Assembly: GCA_963682025.1 (NCBI GenBank)
Contig: OY821518.1
Span: forward strand, 141,261,529 to 141,325,528
Direction of reading: 5' to 3'
Length of the DNA stretch: 64,000 nt
Origin: Cordilura impudica
Taxonomy: Eukaryota; Arthropoda; Insecta; Diptera; Scathophagidae
The translations under genes were made by a program, and so were the position numbers. The notes below the pieces were generated by a model. That model was not told the origin of the DNA, searched no databases, and worked only from the letters and a program-made list of their open reading frames with translations. This document shows positions 44,318 through 55,321 of the stretch, in pieces (positions within the stretch are counted from its first letter, which is position 1; every line of letters begins with the position of its first letter).

Positions 44318-45000
44318 CTATTTAAGTAAGGTTTTCGAGAAAAAAGTACTCTCACGAATACGACGGTCCAAATGGTCCCATAAACTTTCGATGGGATTCA
44401 TGTGTGGGGAATAAGCGGTTATGTCAATAACTTTTTGACAGTTGTAGTATAACCATACATGGACAAAATGTTTAAATAAAATCTCGTCGACAAAATCCAG
44501 TTTTCCAACACCTGCTGATATACAGCCCCACCCCATTACGTTACCATTGCCGTGCTTTACTGTCGGAATTATATCTATTCCATTAAACTCCTCCTTCATA
44601 GTTCCGTGACTTATAAATAGATTGCTTAAACTTACCTTCCTCGAGGAAAATATCGTCTGCCCACAACATAACATCTTTTATTGTAGGCTCCATTGCGAAT
44701 TTGTGCCGATGATTTCTCTTCTTTAAATTAACAAAGAGTTTGTTTCCGGCAACTCGACCATTGTATAGCTGTATCTTGATGGTTCGACGAATTGTAGTTA
44801 CTGTCTTACCAATCCCCTTTTTAATTTCAGCTATAATTTTAGGAGCGCTAAGCGATGCGTTGGCCTTTAACTCTCAAATAATATGGCGCACTTCCATCTC
44901 GGTCAACTTTGTTAGATGACCAGTCTGCTTCGTTGCACGGTTTCATATCTTCTATATCATCAAGTGTACTGGGCTCCATATTTAATATTTCTGCAATAGT
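44318..45000 (-). pseudogene. Tc1-type transposase, internal deletion
   Basis: Minus strand: an N-terminal DNA-binding block in shifted frame (REMEVRHII-ELKANASLS near 44900-44850, KKGIGKTVTTIRRTIKIQLY then RVAGNKLFVNLKKRNHRH near 44830-44700), then VMLWADD near 44660 (first catalytic acid block, usually VLWSDE). ORF 44318-44674 continues with PTVKHGNGNVMGWGCISA, GVGKLDFVDEIL and, joined in frame, a YNCQKVIDITAYSPHMNPIE block with LWDHLDRRIRE. The 45 or so residues that should carry the QQDN-PKHT second Asp are deleted between DEIL and HVWLYYN, and SPD is SPH, so the third acid region is also altered. Non-functional. Confidence 0.8.
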
Positions 45001-45335
45001 TCTATCTGTTTTCCTTTTTTGTAATGGAAAATCACAAAATTACTTTGCTCAATTGAAGTTTTTTCCCCTATATATCCAATTACGGTTTATATCAAGTTGG
45101 TTTCTGTCACTTTGATTACTGTTGGATTCCCTATTTCACTAATAATTGCTTATGCGTTTCCGATTTATGGGGGGAAAAAATATAATGAAGTATATCAGTT
45201 TATAATTTTTTTTTTAATTAAAGTTATTAAATATTAAAAAAGATGGATATACAAAAAAAAAGCGCTGTAAGAACATCAATGTAAGTATACAAAAATGGAC
45301 GTTGGAGACATCGTCTTCATAGAAAATATTATAAA
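45001..45335. other. 5' non-coding part of the Tc1 element
   Basis: Between transposase remnant and the Helitron insertion site. A 68-codon ORF on the plus strand (44909-45115) is antisense to the transposase N-terminus and is not a gene. Confidence 0.4.
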
Positions 45336-45493
45336 CTAGCTGTTTTTACCCGGTCTTGCCCGGGATAAAAAGGCCTTTGACTTGAAAAATGGTTCACTAT
45401 GCATACCAGACGCTGAGTACTTATTTCCCAATTAACAAATTCCCCAATAAAATGGACTTTCTTCCCAAAAATTTTTATGGGCAGTAAATTCAT

Positions 45494-46287
45494 TATACCC
45501 TATACCACTATGTGGTTTGGGTATAATGACTTTGTGCTGCTGTTTGTAACAACCAAAAATATTTGACCTAGACCCATCTTTAATTATACCGATCGAATCA
45601 GATTCACTTTCTGAGTTGATTTAACAATGTCCGTCCGTCCGTCCGTCCGTCCGTCCGTCCGTCCGTCTGTGTGTCCATGTAAAGCTTGTAATCAAACTGC
45701 AGGTCGCAAATATGAATATATTTTGATGAAATTTGGTATGTAAGCTTTTATCGGCCATGGGATGAACGCTATTGAAACTGGTGAGAATCGGTCCATGTTC
45801 AGACCTAGCCCCCATACAAATTACCCATATGAAATCGACATAAATTGCCATAAGATCCAAATTGTCATATAGATCTTACTCAAATTGGGTTTGTATGCGT
45901 TCATTACATCCACTAATGAGTAGTCCAAAAATGATCCCTTTGACCCCATATAGAGCTGCTTCCCGATCTTCAGTTAAATCTATTAAAAAACAAAAATATT
46001 GCACTGATTCTTCTCAAATTTTGTTTGTACATATTTTTCCAAAATACAAGAGACTTTACCAAACATGATCAGGATCGGTCCATTTTTGGACCTAGTCCCT
46101 TTATAGATATAGCATCCGATATGAACTTTTTCATATCTGCAGCCAAAAAATTAATAAAAATCGCACTCAAATTTGGTTTATGCTTATTTTCTATATCGAA
46201 GTAGTTGGACCGAAAGATAGGGTCTCTAAACCATGGTATAGGGTATCATATAGTCGGTCTAGACCGACTATAATTTTCTTACTTGTT
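45494..46287 (+). mobile_element. HINE/mini-me-like repeat, family A, complete
   Basis: TATACCCTATACCACTATG at the start, the longest GTCC run of the window (about eight GTCC units at 45628-45665), a GGTCTAGACC-centred palindrome near 46253-46276 and ATTTTCTTACTTGTTT at the end. Closely similar to 35961-36750. It sits within the Helitron, which sits within a Tc1 element. Confidence 0.8.
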
Positions 46288-46637
46288 TTTTATTTCAATT
46301 AAAAATTTTTTGATTTATAAGCAAAAATGCTTCAAAAATAAGCTGCGAAACCGCTTAAAGTTTTTTTTTTCAGTTTATTTATAAACATCAAATATAACGG
46401 AATGTTTCGCAAATTAAAGGAATCAGAACTTTTAAAAATTGAATTACTTCATTCAATAAGTGATCATCATTGAGCAGAGACGTCAAATTCAAGTTTCAGA
46501 AATGAAGGACTAATGCAACGTTTAATATTGTCTCGCATGTTTTCTTTAAGCAACTGCTTATAGTATATGTGTGACCTATTTTGACAGGTAATTATTTCAC
46601 ATACGTAGATAAAATTTATCATACGACATTTCACTAA

Positions 46638-47240
46638 GCTGTGTTCCGCGAGCGAGTCGCGCCTGATTCCGCGCGTTTGGCAGCCACACCCGTGCTGCTG
46701 GGCAGTTGTTGTCAACTTATTTTAATCGCCAAAATATATTTTTCAGATCATTGCGATATTTTTGCTGAGCTGTGTTCCGCGAGCGCGTCGCGTCCGCTTC
46801 CGCGCGTGTGGCAACTTATTTTACTTGCCAAAATATATTTTTCAGATCATTGCGATATTTTTGCTGAGCTGTGTTCCGCGAGCTCGTCGCATCCGCATCC
46901 GCATCCGTCGCGTCCGCGTCCGCGTTCTGCGCGCCGCTTCCTCGCAGCTACTGCCCGTGCTGCCGCTTAGTTCTCGTTAACTTATTTTAATTCCTAAAAC
47001 AAATTTTTTAGAGCATTACGATATTTTAGCTGAGCTGTGTTACGAGAGCGCGTCGCGTCCGCATCCGTCGTGTCCGCTTCCGCATTCGCGCGCCGCGCGC
47101 CTCTTCCGCGCTTTTGGCAGCCACACCAGTGCTGCCGTGCAGCTGTTGCCAACTTATTTTAATTGTCCAAATATATTTTTCAGATCATTCCGATATTTTA
47201 GCTAAGCTGTATTCCCCGTGCGCGTAGCTTCCGCGTAACG
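46638..47240 (+). repeat. GC-rich, CpG-rich imperfect tandem array
   Basis: Five units start with GAGCTGTGTTCCGCGAGC-like sequence near 46636, 46765, 46865, 47030 and 47202. Each has an AT part (AACTTATTTTAAT, AAATATATTTTTCAGATCAT, TGCGATATTTT) followed by a GC-rich part made of GCGTCGCGTCCGC and CCGCGCG words. Unit length varies from about 100 to 170 because the GC-rich part expands. The 109- and 72-codon ORFs here (Ala/Arg/Pro-rich) only reflect GC content. TTTTTCAGATCATT resembles a 3' splice site, but I see no gene. Confidence 0.75.
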
Positions 47241-47519
47241 AAATGAGGCTATTGAAAAGAATACTCATTTTAAATGCATCTATTGTAGGACATATATTGA
47301 GAGCAGTATGCAAATGTTCACTAAAATAAATATTTAACAAAATTCATTAAATAAAAATATGTAAAAATTTAAGAATGAATTTGGGGAGTAAGTTCATTTT
47401 TTATTTCGATTAAAAAAAAAATGGGGAATTTGTTCATTTCTTTTGGGTACCTTTTTTTTAAGTTTGGGGAATTTGTTTACCGTGTAGTTATTTCCGTGTT
47501 AACAAAATTTCAGAGAAAT
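47241..47519. other. spacer between two tandem arrays in the Helitron
   Basis: Contains repeated GGGGAATTTGTTCATT/GGGGAGTAAGTTCATT phrases near 47380-47475 that echo 45430-45475 on the other side of the HINE. Non-coding. Confidence 0.4.
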
Positions 47520-48345
47520 CCGTTGAAAAGTACAAATTTGTATAGGGAAGAAAATTGGGCGTAAAAGTAGGCGTGGCCGGTAAAAATCATATGCCGACCT
47601 TCCCTGGAATATGTACTAAATTTCGCAGAAAGCCATTGAAAAATAAAAGTTTGTATAGCAATCAAATAAAGAAACAAAAAAAAGGAAAAAAATAAATTTT
47701 ATATACGTAGAAGTTGGCGCAAAGTAGGCATGGCCTGTAAGAAGCATATGGTGACCTTCCCTGTATTATAGAAATCGTGTGACCAAATTTTAGACATCCC
47801 TTGAAAAATAAAAATTTCTATAGTGAACAAATATACCAAAAAACAGAAAATTAATTTTGTATAAAAAGTGGGCGTAGAAGTAGGCGTAGCCGGTAAGAAT
47901 CATATGGCAACCTTTCCTGTAGTACGGAGATCGTGTGTAGCAAAATTCAGAAAAATCCGTTGAAAAATAATAATTTGTATAGCGAACAATTAAACCAAAA
48001 AGCTGAAAATTAATTGTATATAAAAAGTGGGCGTAAAAGTAGGCGTGGTCGATAAAAAGTACATGGTGACCTTAGCTGGAGTACAGGGATCGTGTGCACC
48101 GAATTTCAGAGAAATCTGTTAACAAATAAAAATTTGTATAGTGAACATACATGAATAAAACAGAAAATGAATTTTACATAAAAAGTGGGCGTGAAAGTAG
48201 GCGTGGCCGGCAAAAAGTATATGACGACCTTTCCTGGGGTATAGAGATCGTGTGTACAAAATTTCAGGAAAATCCGTTGAAAAATAAAAATTTGTATAGC
48301 GGTCAAACAAACAAACAAACAAACAAATAAACAAACAAACAAACA
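47520..48345 (+). repeat. 158-bp tandem repeat array, about 5 units
   Basis: The landmark GGGCGTAAAAGTAGGCGTGG recurs near 47558, 47712, 47869, 48027 and 48186, about 158 apart. Each unit also has TGGCGACCTTTCCTG, GATCGTGTGTACCAAATTTC, ATCCGTTGAAAAATAAAAAT and TTGTATAGCGAAC. The outermost unit runs into an (AAAC)n tract (48304-48350) and the Helitron 5' end. Non-coding. Confidence 0.85.
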
Positions 48346-48424
48346 AACAGAAAATTAATTTTATATATATAGATTTGAAAACTCGAACATTAATGCCGAA
48401 TATCAATGACAGTCACTGTATGTA

Positions 48425-50560
48425 TTCGAGTTATTCGAAGAACCTGGTTTTTATCTCGAATTTAAAATTTTGGATTAAATTAGGAATTTTAAAAGTTTTT
48501 ATTGATAACAATATTTATACTAATTAACATCGGGTATTTATTTTTTAATACATTTACACGTCAAAATTAACATGAGACTATATATATACATTTAGCTCCA
48601 GCGGAATCAAAAGTTTCATGTCAAATGAAAGTTAAGGTTTGAAGTAGGAAAAGTTAATTTCTAATAAAATCCTAATAAAAGCAACAACAAAATTTTGATA
48701 TATAATATAATTTTTTAATTATAAATAAAATTAAACATATTTTGCAGTGCAATTTTTGCAATTAAACCAAAATATGATGATAATAATTGAATTTTGTCGA
48801 ATATATGACAACTCTTGTTTGAAATCAATGAAATCACTCATAATTATTAGTTTTTGTGTGACACTGCTGATATAAACAACTAGCTGATTTATTTAAACAA
48901 AAGAATTATGAAACACACAAATATTTAAATTTGAAAAAAAAAACCTATTTGGAAAGAAATACCACCACTATTTAATTATTTTTATTTTATTTTCAAAAAG
49001 ATAATCAAACATTCACAGAACATTTGTAATAGTTTAAGTCACAAGCTTTAATGAATTATTCTCGTTATTTAATTAAGATTTATGTGTTTCTCTAATTTTA
49101 AGCTTTTCTTTGTTTTTTTTTTTTAACTTTTTTTGCTTTTAACTTTTGAACGCAAATTTTAGTGAAACACTTAAGAAATATTATCTAACGCAATGTTGAT
49201 TTATGAGATTTGTGGCAAAATTTATAATATTTTCACTGAAATCTCATTTCTCGAAGTTTCAAACCAAATATACAGTACTTTTTAAAGTTTGTCAAGTCAC
49301 GGAAATCATTGTGATGAATATTTTCTTGACTTTTTTCGATTTTGTTTATTTCCTACAAAGAGTCTTCGATTTTAAGATGTTCATATGAATCAAAAGAAAT
49401 GTCCAGTTTTCCTTAAAAAAAACAGTTTATATGAGTAGATCTAAAAAATTCATGTTCGGGTAAAAATGGAAATGATCACTTTTGGAAATTTACGAATCAC
49501 ATCCTATTGTTTTAATCAGATATTCTGAAATTAAGTTTTAAGAACAGAATACAGGTTAAATGTTTCGCCTCACATTTCTTTGAAAAACGCTCTTGCTTTT
49601 CTTTTTGTCTCATTTATTTCTATTGCGAGATTATTTTGATTAGCAGAAGATACGGTAGTTCTGTTGCCATACTCAAATAAATATTCAACTCATAATTATT
49701 GGTTTGATATAATGTCGAGCGACGTAAAAAATACCACCTCGATTGCATATTCGTTTGTTTCATTGTTTTAGCTGTATTTTATACAACTTTCATTGAATAA
49801 TAATAAGGCGATCGATTAATTAATTTGTATTTTTGGGAAATTGTCATTTTTCTCAATAGAATGTTTCTAAATCAAGTAGAGAGATATTTTTTAAATGAAC
49901 ATGTATGCAATATAACGAGTAAATAAAAATTATGAATATACACATACTAACATTTTATTAATTTACATTTGCAGTAACTCCATTCGTCCATACGTGGGTA
50001 GTTTGATAATTTCTTAATTTCCTGAACTTCCCTCGTAAATAAATTAATAGACTGCTGTAAAATTTTGAGCAGTCTGCGTCATTAAGTTTGTGGTTGACAC
50101 CCATTGAAACTGGACAACCTCGAGAACTTCGACAAAAATGGAAAAAATTGAACTTAGAGTCCTTATAAATATTTAATTTTTGCAGAAAAAAACCAGCAGT
50201 GAAACCAGACAGGCTAAATAAATATTAAGGGGACTTTACACTATGAACTTCAATGGTTAACAAGAGGCTTTCCAAAATTCCATTGCTGTCTTTCCGGCAC
50301 AAATTACGCTTAACGACCTATTCGCACAAATCAATGAAATGATATTTAACGACTGGATAATGAAAGTTCGTGAGATGGCTGAAGCTGCATAATTACGATT
50401 ATTTTTTAACATAAAAAAAGTTAAGTGCGTGATGCGTGTCGATCTCTTACTCTTAACGACTGATAGCTTTTAGAATGCATGCAGTTTCATTTATATTGAT
50501 TACCTGAAAAAGATTAAAACGATCAACGGAGATAATATTTCAAGTGATTTAGTCCCTGCT
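48425..50560. other. unassigned AT-rich region, 2.1 kb
   Basis: No supported coding or repeat structure. Near 50220-50400 the sequence is less A/T-skewed (AACTTCAATGGTTAACAAGA, ATGAAAGTTCGTGAGATGGC) and may be decayed transposon sequence upstream of the mariner fragment, but no motif is readable. Confidence 0.3.
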
Positions 50561-50564
50561 ACTC

Positions 50565-50700
50565 TTTCTTATTTCCAAATCTGAAGAAATGTCTCAACGG
50601 TAAGAGATTTAGGTCGAAGGAAGAGGTCATCACTGAAAGAAATGCGTATTTTGAAGACCTTGAGAATATCATATATATGGGAGGAATAAAAAATTAGAAA
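50565..50700 (+). pseudogene. mariner transposase C-terminal scrap
   Basis: The plus strand reads FPNLKKCLNGKRFRSKEEVI then TERNAYFEDLENI. This matches the C-terminal end of mariner transposases (FP-LK--L-GKRF-S-EEVI---NAYFE-L). About 40 residues survive; the catalytic domain is absent. It is a different mariner lineage from the element at 3055-4662. Confidence 0.6.
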
Positions 50701-51177
50701 ATCACTGGACTATTGATAAAGAAAATGGGTATTTGAAAAAAAAAACAGTTTTTCAAAGGTCACTTGAATAAAAAAAATATAAATTATAAAAAAAAATTAG
50801 TTAAAGATTTTTTGAAAAATTAAATATATTGAAATTATATCCTAAGTAATGGCTATCACCTCCGTCTTTATAATAATATTCGGTTAGGAATAGACCCGTA
50901 AAGTATAATCATGTAATTAAAAAAAATTGAACTACAGGATTCCTTTTAAGGTTCCGTTGTTTCAAGTTGACTGCCGTCCTGGTATTATTTTCTCATAAGC
51001 CACACCCAGACATTTTCAATAAAGTTTAACTCTGGCCAATACATTAAAAATAAGGTTATACTCTATATTGGTGTAAAGTCCATATTAAAATGTTCTTCTA
51101 TTTTATGTCCGTTAGTGTCCTTACCTAATTTAGTGGACCATAAATTGTCATTTTATTCATACATACATACTTATTTT

Positions 51178-51484
51178 TATACCCTATACCGCTATGTGGT
51201 TTGGGTATAATGACTTTGTGCTGCTGTTTGTAACTACCAAAAATATTTGACCTAGACCCAACTTTTATTATACCGATCGAATCAGAATCACTATCTGATT
51301 CGATTTAACGATGACCGTCCGTCCGTCTGTGTGTCCATGTAAAGCTTATAATCAAACTGCAGGTCGCAAAAATGAATATATTTTGATGAAATTTGGTACC
51401 TAAGCTTTCATCGGCCATATGATGAACGCTATTGAAATTGGTGAGAATCGGTCCATGTTTAGACCTAGCCCCTAGCCCTAGCCC
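51178..51484 (+). mobile_element. HINE family A, 3'-truncated copy
   Basis: Starts TATACCCTATACCGCTATG, has a short GTCCGTCCGTCTG tract near 51316, and stops at GACCTAGCCCCTAGCCCTAG, where the next, oppositely oriented HINE begins. Confidence 0.75.
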
Positions 51485-52049
51485 AAAAACAAGTAAAAAA
51501 AATATAGTCGGTATAGACCGACTATACGATACCCTATACCATGCGTTTTGAGACCCTATCTCTTCGGTCCAACTAATTCGATATAGAAAATAAGCATAAA
51601 CAAAATTTGAGTGTCATTGTTATTAATTTTTTTTGGCTGCAGATATGAAAAAGTTCATATCGGATTTAAATGGGGACTAGGTCGAAAAATGTACCGATCC
51701 TGACCATATATGGTAAAGTCACTTATATTTTGAAAAATTAAATATAAACCAAATTTGAGAAAAATCTGTGCAATATTTTTGTTTTTTGATAGATTTAAGT
51801 GAAGATCGGGAAGCACATCTATATGGGGCCTATAACTAAGAATTGTCCCATAGGGATTATTTTTGGACTACTGATTAATGATTATAATAAGCACATACAA
51901 ACCCAATTTGACTGAGATCTATATGATAATTTTGAACTTATGGCAATTTATGTTGATGTCATAGGGGTCATTTGTATGGGGACTAGGTCTGAACATGGAC
52001 CGATTCTCACTAATTTCAATAGCGAACCAGATAGTGGTATAGGGTATAA
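51485..52049 (-). mobile_element. HINE family A, reverse copy with internal deletion
   Basis: Starts AACAAGTAAAAAAAATATAG with the palindrome altered to GGTATAGACC near 51510-51530, and ends ATAGTGGTATAGGGTATA. The segment with the GTCY tract is deleted between CAATAGCG and AACCAGATAG near 52023. It forms an inverted pair with 51178-51484. Confidence 0.75.
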
Positions 52050-52406
52050 CAAGACCTACCCCATGCTTAACAGTTAGCATACGATTTTTTCTTCCGACTG
52101 GCTATTTTGCTGACACCAGATCATTAGCGAATATTACCTTATTGGAAATCTCAATAGATTTTTTTTTATAAGTACTGGCAAGCGCTTTATATTATTCTTT
52201 GTTGATATTATTGATGAATGGTTCATTTGTGCTACTCTACCATGGAAACTGCTATCTCCTTCCCAAACTCTCTAATGACCTCATTAGTCAATTTAACAGC
52301 ACTTTCTCAATGATCTTCTCCGATTCTGTTTGTAAAAATGAGTTTTTCTTTCACGTTATCTTCTGAATGTCTGCAAGAATGTCTGTCTATAATGCTTTTT
52401 AAAAGA

Positions 52407-53170
52407 AAAACAAGTAAGAAAATTATACTCGATCGAGACCGACTATACGATACCCTTTACCATGCGTTTAGAGACCCTATCTCTCAGGCCCAACTAACTG
52501 GATATAGAAACTAAGCATGAATCAAATTTGAGTGGGATTTTTATTAATTTTTTTGGCTATATCTATATGGGGACTAGATCCAAAAATGGACCGATCGTGA
52601 CCATGTTTGGTAAAGACTATTGTATTTTGCAAAAATATATACAAACAAAATTTGAGAAGAATCAGTGCAATATTTTTGTTTTTTGATAGTTTTAAGTGAA
52701 GATCGGAAAGCAGCTCTATATGGGACCTATGACTAAGAGTTGTCGCATATGGATCATTTTTGGACTACTGATTAATGGATGTAATAAACGCATACAAACC
52801 CAATTTGACTAAGATTTATATGATAATTTGGATCTTATGCCAATTTATGTTGATTTCATAGGGGTCATTTGTATGGGGGCTAGGTCTGAACATGGACCGA
52901 TTCTCACCAATTTCAATAGCGTTTATCCCATGGCCGATAGAAGCTCATACACCAAATTTCATCAAAATATATTCATATTTGCGACCTGCAGTTTGATTAC
53001 AAGCTTTACATGGACACAAAGACGGACGGACGGACGGACATCGTTAAATCGAATCAGATAGTGATTCTGAGTCGATCGGTATAATAAAAGGTCTAGGTCA
53101 AATATTTTTGGTAGTTACAAACAGCAGCACAAAGTCATTATACCCAAACCACATAGTGGTATAGGGTATA
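52407..53170 (-). mobile_element. HINE family A, reverse, near-complete
   Basis: AAACAAGTAAGAAAATTATA at the start; the terminal palindrome is altered on one arm (CTCGATCGAGACCGACTATA). A GGAC repeat, the complement of GTCC, is at 53022-53040, and GGTATAGGGTATAATA is at the end. Confidence 0.8.
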
Positions 53171-53241
53171 ATAAGATCTTTCCACACTTTCCTCTATTTT
53201 GTAAATATGTGTTCCTACTTTACGGAGGTTTAATATAATTT

Positions 53242-54045
53242 TTATACCTTATACCACTATGTGGTTTGGGTATAATGACTTTGTGCTGCTGTTTGTAACA
53301 ACCAAAAATATTTGACCTAGACCCATCTTTAATTATACCGATCGAATCAGAATCACTTTCTGAGTTGATTTAACAATGTCCGTCCGTCCGTCCGTCCGTC
53401 CGTCTGTGTGTCCATGTAAAGCTTGTAATCAAACTGCAGGTCGCAAATATGAATATATTTTTATGAAATTTGGTATATAAGCTTTTATCGGCCATGGGAT
53501 GAACGCTATTGAAATTGGTGAGAATCGGTCCATGTTCAGACCTAGCCCCCATACAAATTACCCATATGAAATCGACATAAATTGCCATAAGATCCAAATT
53601 ATCATATAAATCTTAGTCAAAGTGGGTTTGTATGCGTTTATTACATCCATTAATCAGTAGTCCAAAAATGATCCATATGCGACAACTCTTAGTCATAGGT
53701 CCCATATAGAGCTGCTTTCCGATCTTCACTTAAATCTATTAAAAAACAAAAATATTGCACTGATTCTTCTCAAATTTTGTTTGTACATATTTTTGCAAAA
53801 TACAAGAGACTTTACCAAACATGATCAGGATCGGTCCATTTTTGGACCTAGTCCCTTTATAGATATAGCATCCGATATGAACTTTTTCATATCTGCAGCC
53901 AAAAAATTAATAAAAATCCCACTCAAATTTGGTTTTTGCTTATTTTCAATGTCCAGTTAGTTGGGCCTAAGAGATAGGGTTTCTAAACGCATGGTATAGG
54001 GTATCGTATAGTCGGTCTAGACCGACTATAATTTTCCTACTTGTT
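53242..54045 (+). mobile_element. HINE family A, forward, complete
   Basis: Starts TATACCTTATACCACTATG, GTCC tract at 53377-53405, GGTCTAGACC palindrome near 54008-54031, ends ATTTTCCTACTTGTT. With 52407-53170 it forms a 1.6-kb inverted pair separated by 71 bp. Confidence 0.8.
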
Positions 54046-55320
54046 ATTTTATGTTCCGATATTTCACGTTGCTTTCGTCCCATTATTGAAGTTTCCATAA
54101 CAATAAATCAACTAAAATTTTGTGTTCTGTATACCTGAAATTGTAATATTTCCAAATTCAAATGAGTATTTTTTATATCATTATGGACCCACTATAAATA
54201 AATACATCACAGTTTCCCACACTTATTATATAAATATGAAATTTTGTTATAAACAAAACGGGTTTAAACTTTAAACCCTACCTCTTTATCAGTAGAAACA
54301 TGCAATATGGAATACTTTATGGTGACGTAAAACGTATCGCGTGAATAAAATAACGCCACTTAGAAATTTTTCTTTGCAAGCGTACGAGAGGTGAAGTGGA
54401 AACCGATGCGGATTTACAAAAAATTCCTTTATTTTAAATTATCAATCAGTTTCTCATCATCCTGAACTTGAACTTATCTAAGTGTCCAGTTAAAACAATA
54501 ATATCTTTATAAAAATTTTAAAGCGATCTCTAATTCGAAATGGATGCTAAATACGAATTAATTTGGTATCGGAGGATGACTAAAAATGAATGTTTCACAG
54601 ATGAAAGTGAACACTAAATACCATGTTTTTTTTTTTTTTGGTTCTGACCTTGACAAATGTTCGCAGTTTACGCTAAAACAAAACAGAAACTATAAATATT
54701 AATTGTGTGTATAATTGGGCATATCGGTATGTAAATGTGTGTGTGTGTGTGCTATGAATTTAGATAAATTTGCGTATAAAAAAGAATTTAAAAATATATA
54801 CGTACATACATACATGTAGATATTTTTTACTTTTACTATATTTTAATAAAAGAAAATCTATTAAAAAAATAAAATAAAAATAGAATTTAAAAAATTTAAT
54901 CAACAACAATTTCATAAAGAAAGGAGAAGTGTTTTTCAAATAATTTAAAATAGCAAATATAGTTTCTAAATAATTTATGAAATGCTAAAAACACAGTGAG
55001 ACAGTTTTATGGAAAACATTTAATAAAAATTAATTCTTACAATTTATGATCATGTCTGAGTTAACGCGAAAGATTTTATTTTGTATGTCGTTTTGGACTG
55101 TCGGAATGTCTCATTCTGTGTGAGAAACATTTTTTTTTTACATTCCTGATCACAAATATACATATATATATGTACATAAATTCAATAAATATACAATGAC
55201 AAAACATTAAGACTATTTATTACCAACCTGTTGATACTGAAAATATCTAATCTGTCAACATTTGCCAGAAATCTTATGGTTGGTATGGGAGAGTGGAGAA
55301 TTGTGGTTCTGCTGGTGTTT
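54046..55320. other. unassigned AT-rich region with a (GT)n tract
   Basis: No coding sequence recognised. A (GT)n microsatellite lies at about 54737-54751 and a CATACATACATG tract near 54803. Otherwise A/T-rich. Confidence 0.35.
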
Positions 55321-55321
55321 T

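Larger units (their letters stand above)
45336..48373 (-). mobile_element. non-autonomous Helitron, minus strand, 3 kb
   Basis: On the minus strand it starts TCTATATATATAAAATTAAT at 48373 (after A) and ends with the hairpin CCCGG-GCAAGA-CCGGG (near 45350-45365), then GTAAAAACAGCTAG at 45336, followed by T. TC start, hairpin, CTAG end and A/T insertion without target duplication are Helitron hallmarks. It carries no Rep/helicase. Its cargo is a 158-bp tandem array (47520-48345), a GC-rich array (46638-47240) and a later HINE (45494-46287). It is inserted 45 bp from the end of a Tc1 element. Confidence 0.75.
43996..48418 (-). mobile_element. Tc1-like transposon, split by a Helitron
   Basis: The left end CAGTAACTGTCATTAAGATT (43996) and right end (read inverted) CAGTGACTGTCATTGATATT (from 48418) continue in homology to TTCGAGTTTT. 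TA flanks both sides (43994-43995 and 48419-48420). The Helitron at 45336-48373 leaves only 45 bp of the right end beyond it. Without it the element is about 1.39 kb, normal for Tc1. Transposase remnants run on the minus strand at 44318-45000. Confidence 0.8.
50890..52390 (-). pseudogene. Tc1-type transposase remnant split by two HINEs
   Basis: Minus strand. MLTVKHGVG at 52080-52054 is the TVKHGGG block; YWPELNFIENVWVWLMRK near 51040-50985 is the SPDLNPIEN-W--L-R block. Between them lie two head-on HINE copies (51178-52049), which evidently inserted into the old transposase. Sequence at 52055-52390 may be the N-terminal part (KSYANC-type basic text) but is badly decayed. Neither catalytic acid block is intact. 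Confidence 0.5.

Noticed and set aside
46641..46980. Two Ala/Arg/Pro-rich ORFs of 109 and 72 codons
   Set aside because: They follow from the GC-rich tandem units; frames overlap and unit lengths are not multiples of three.
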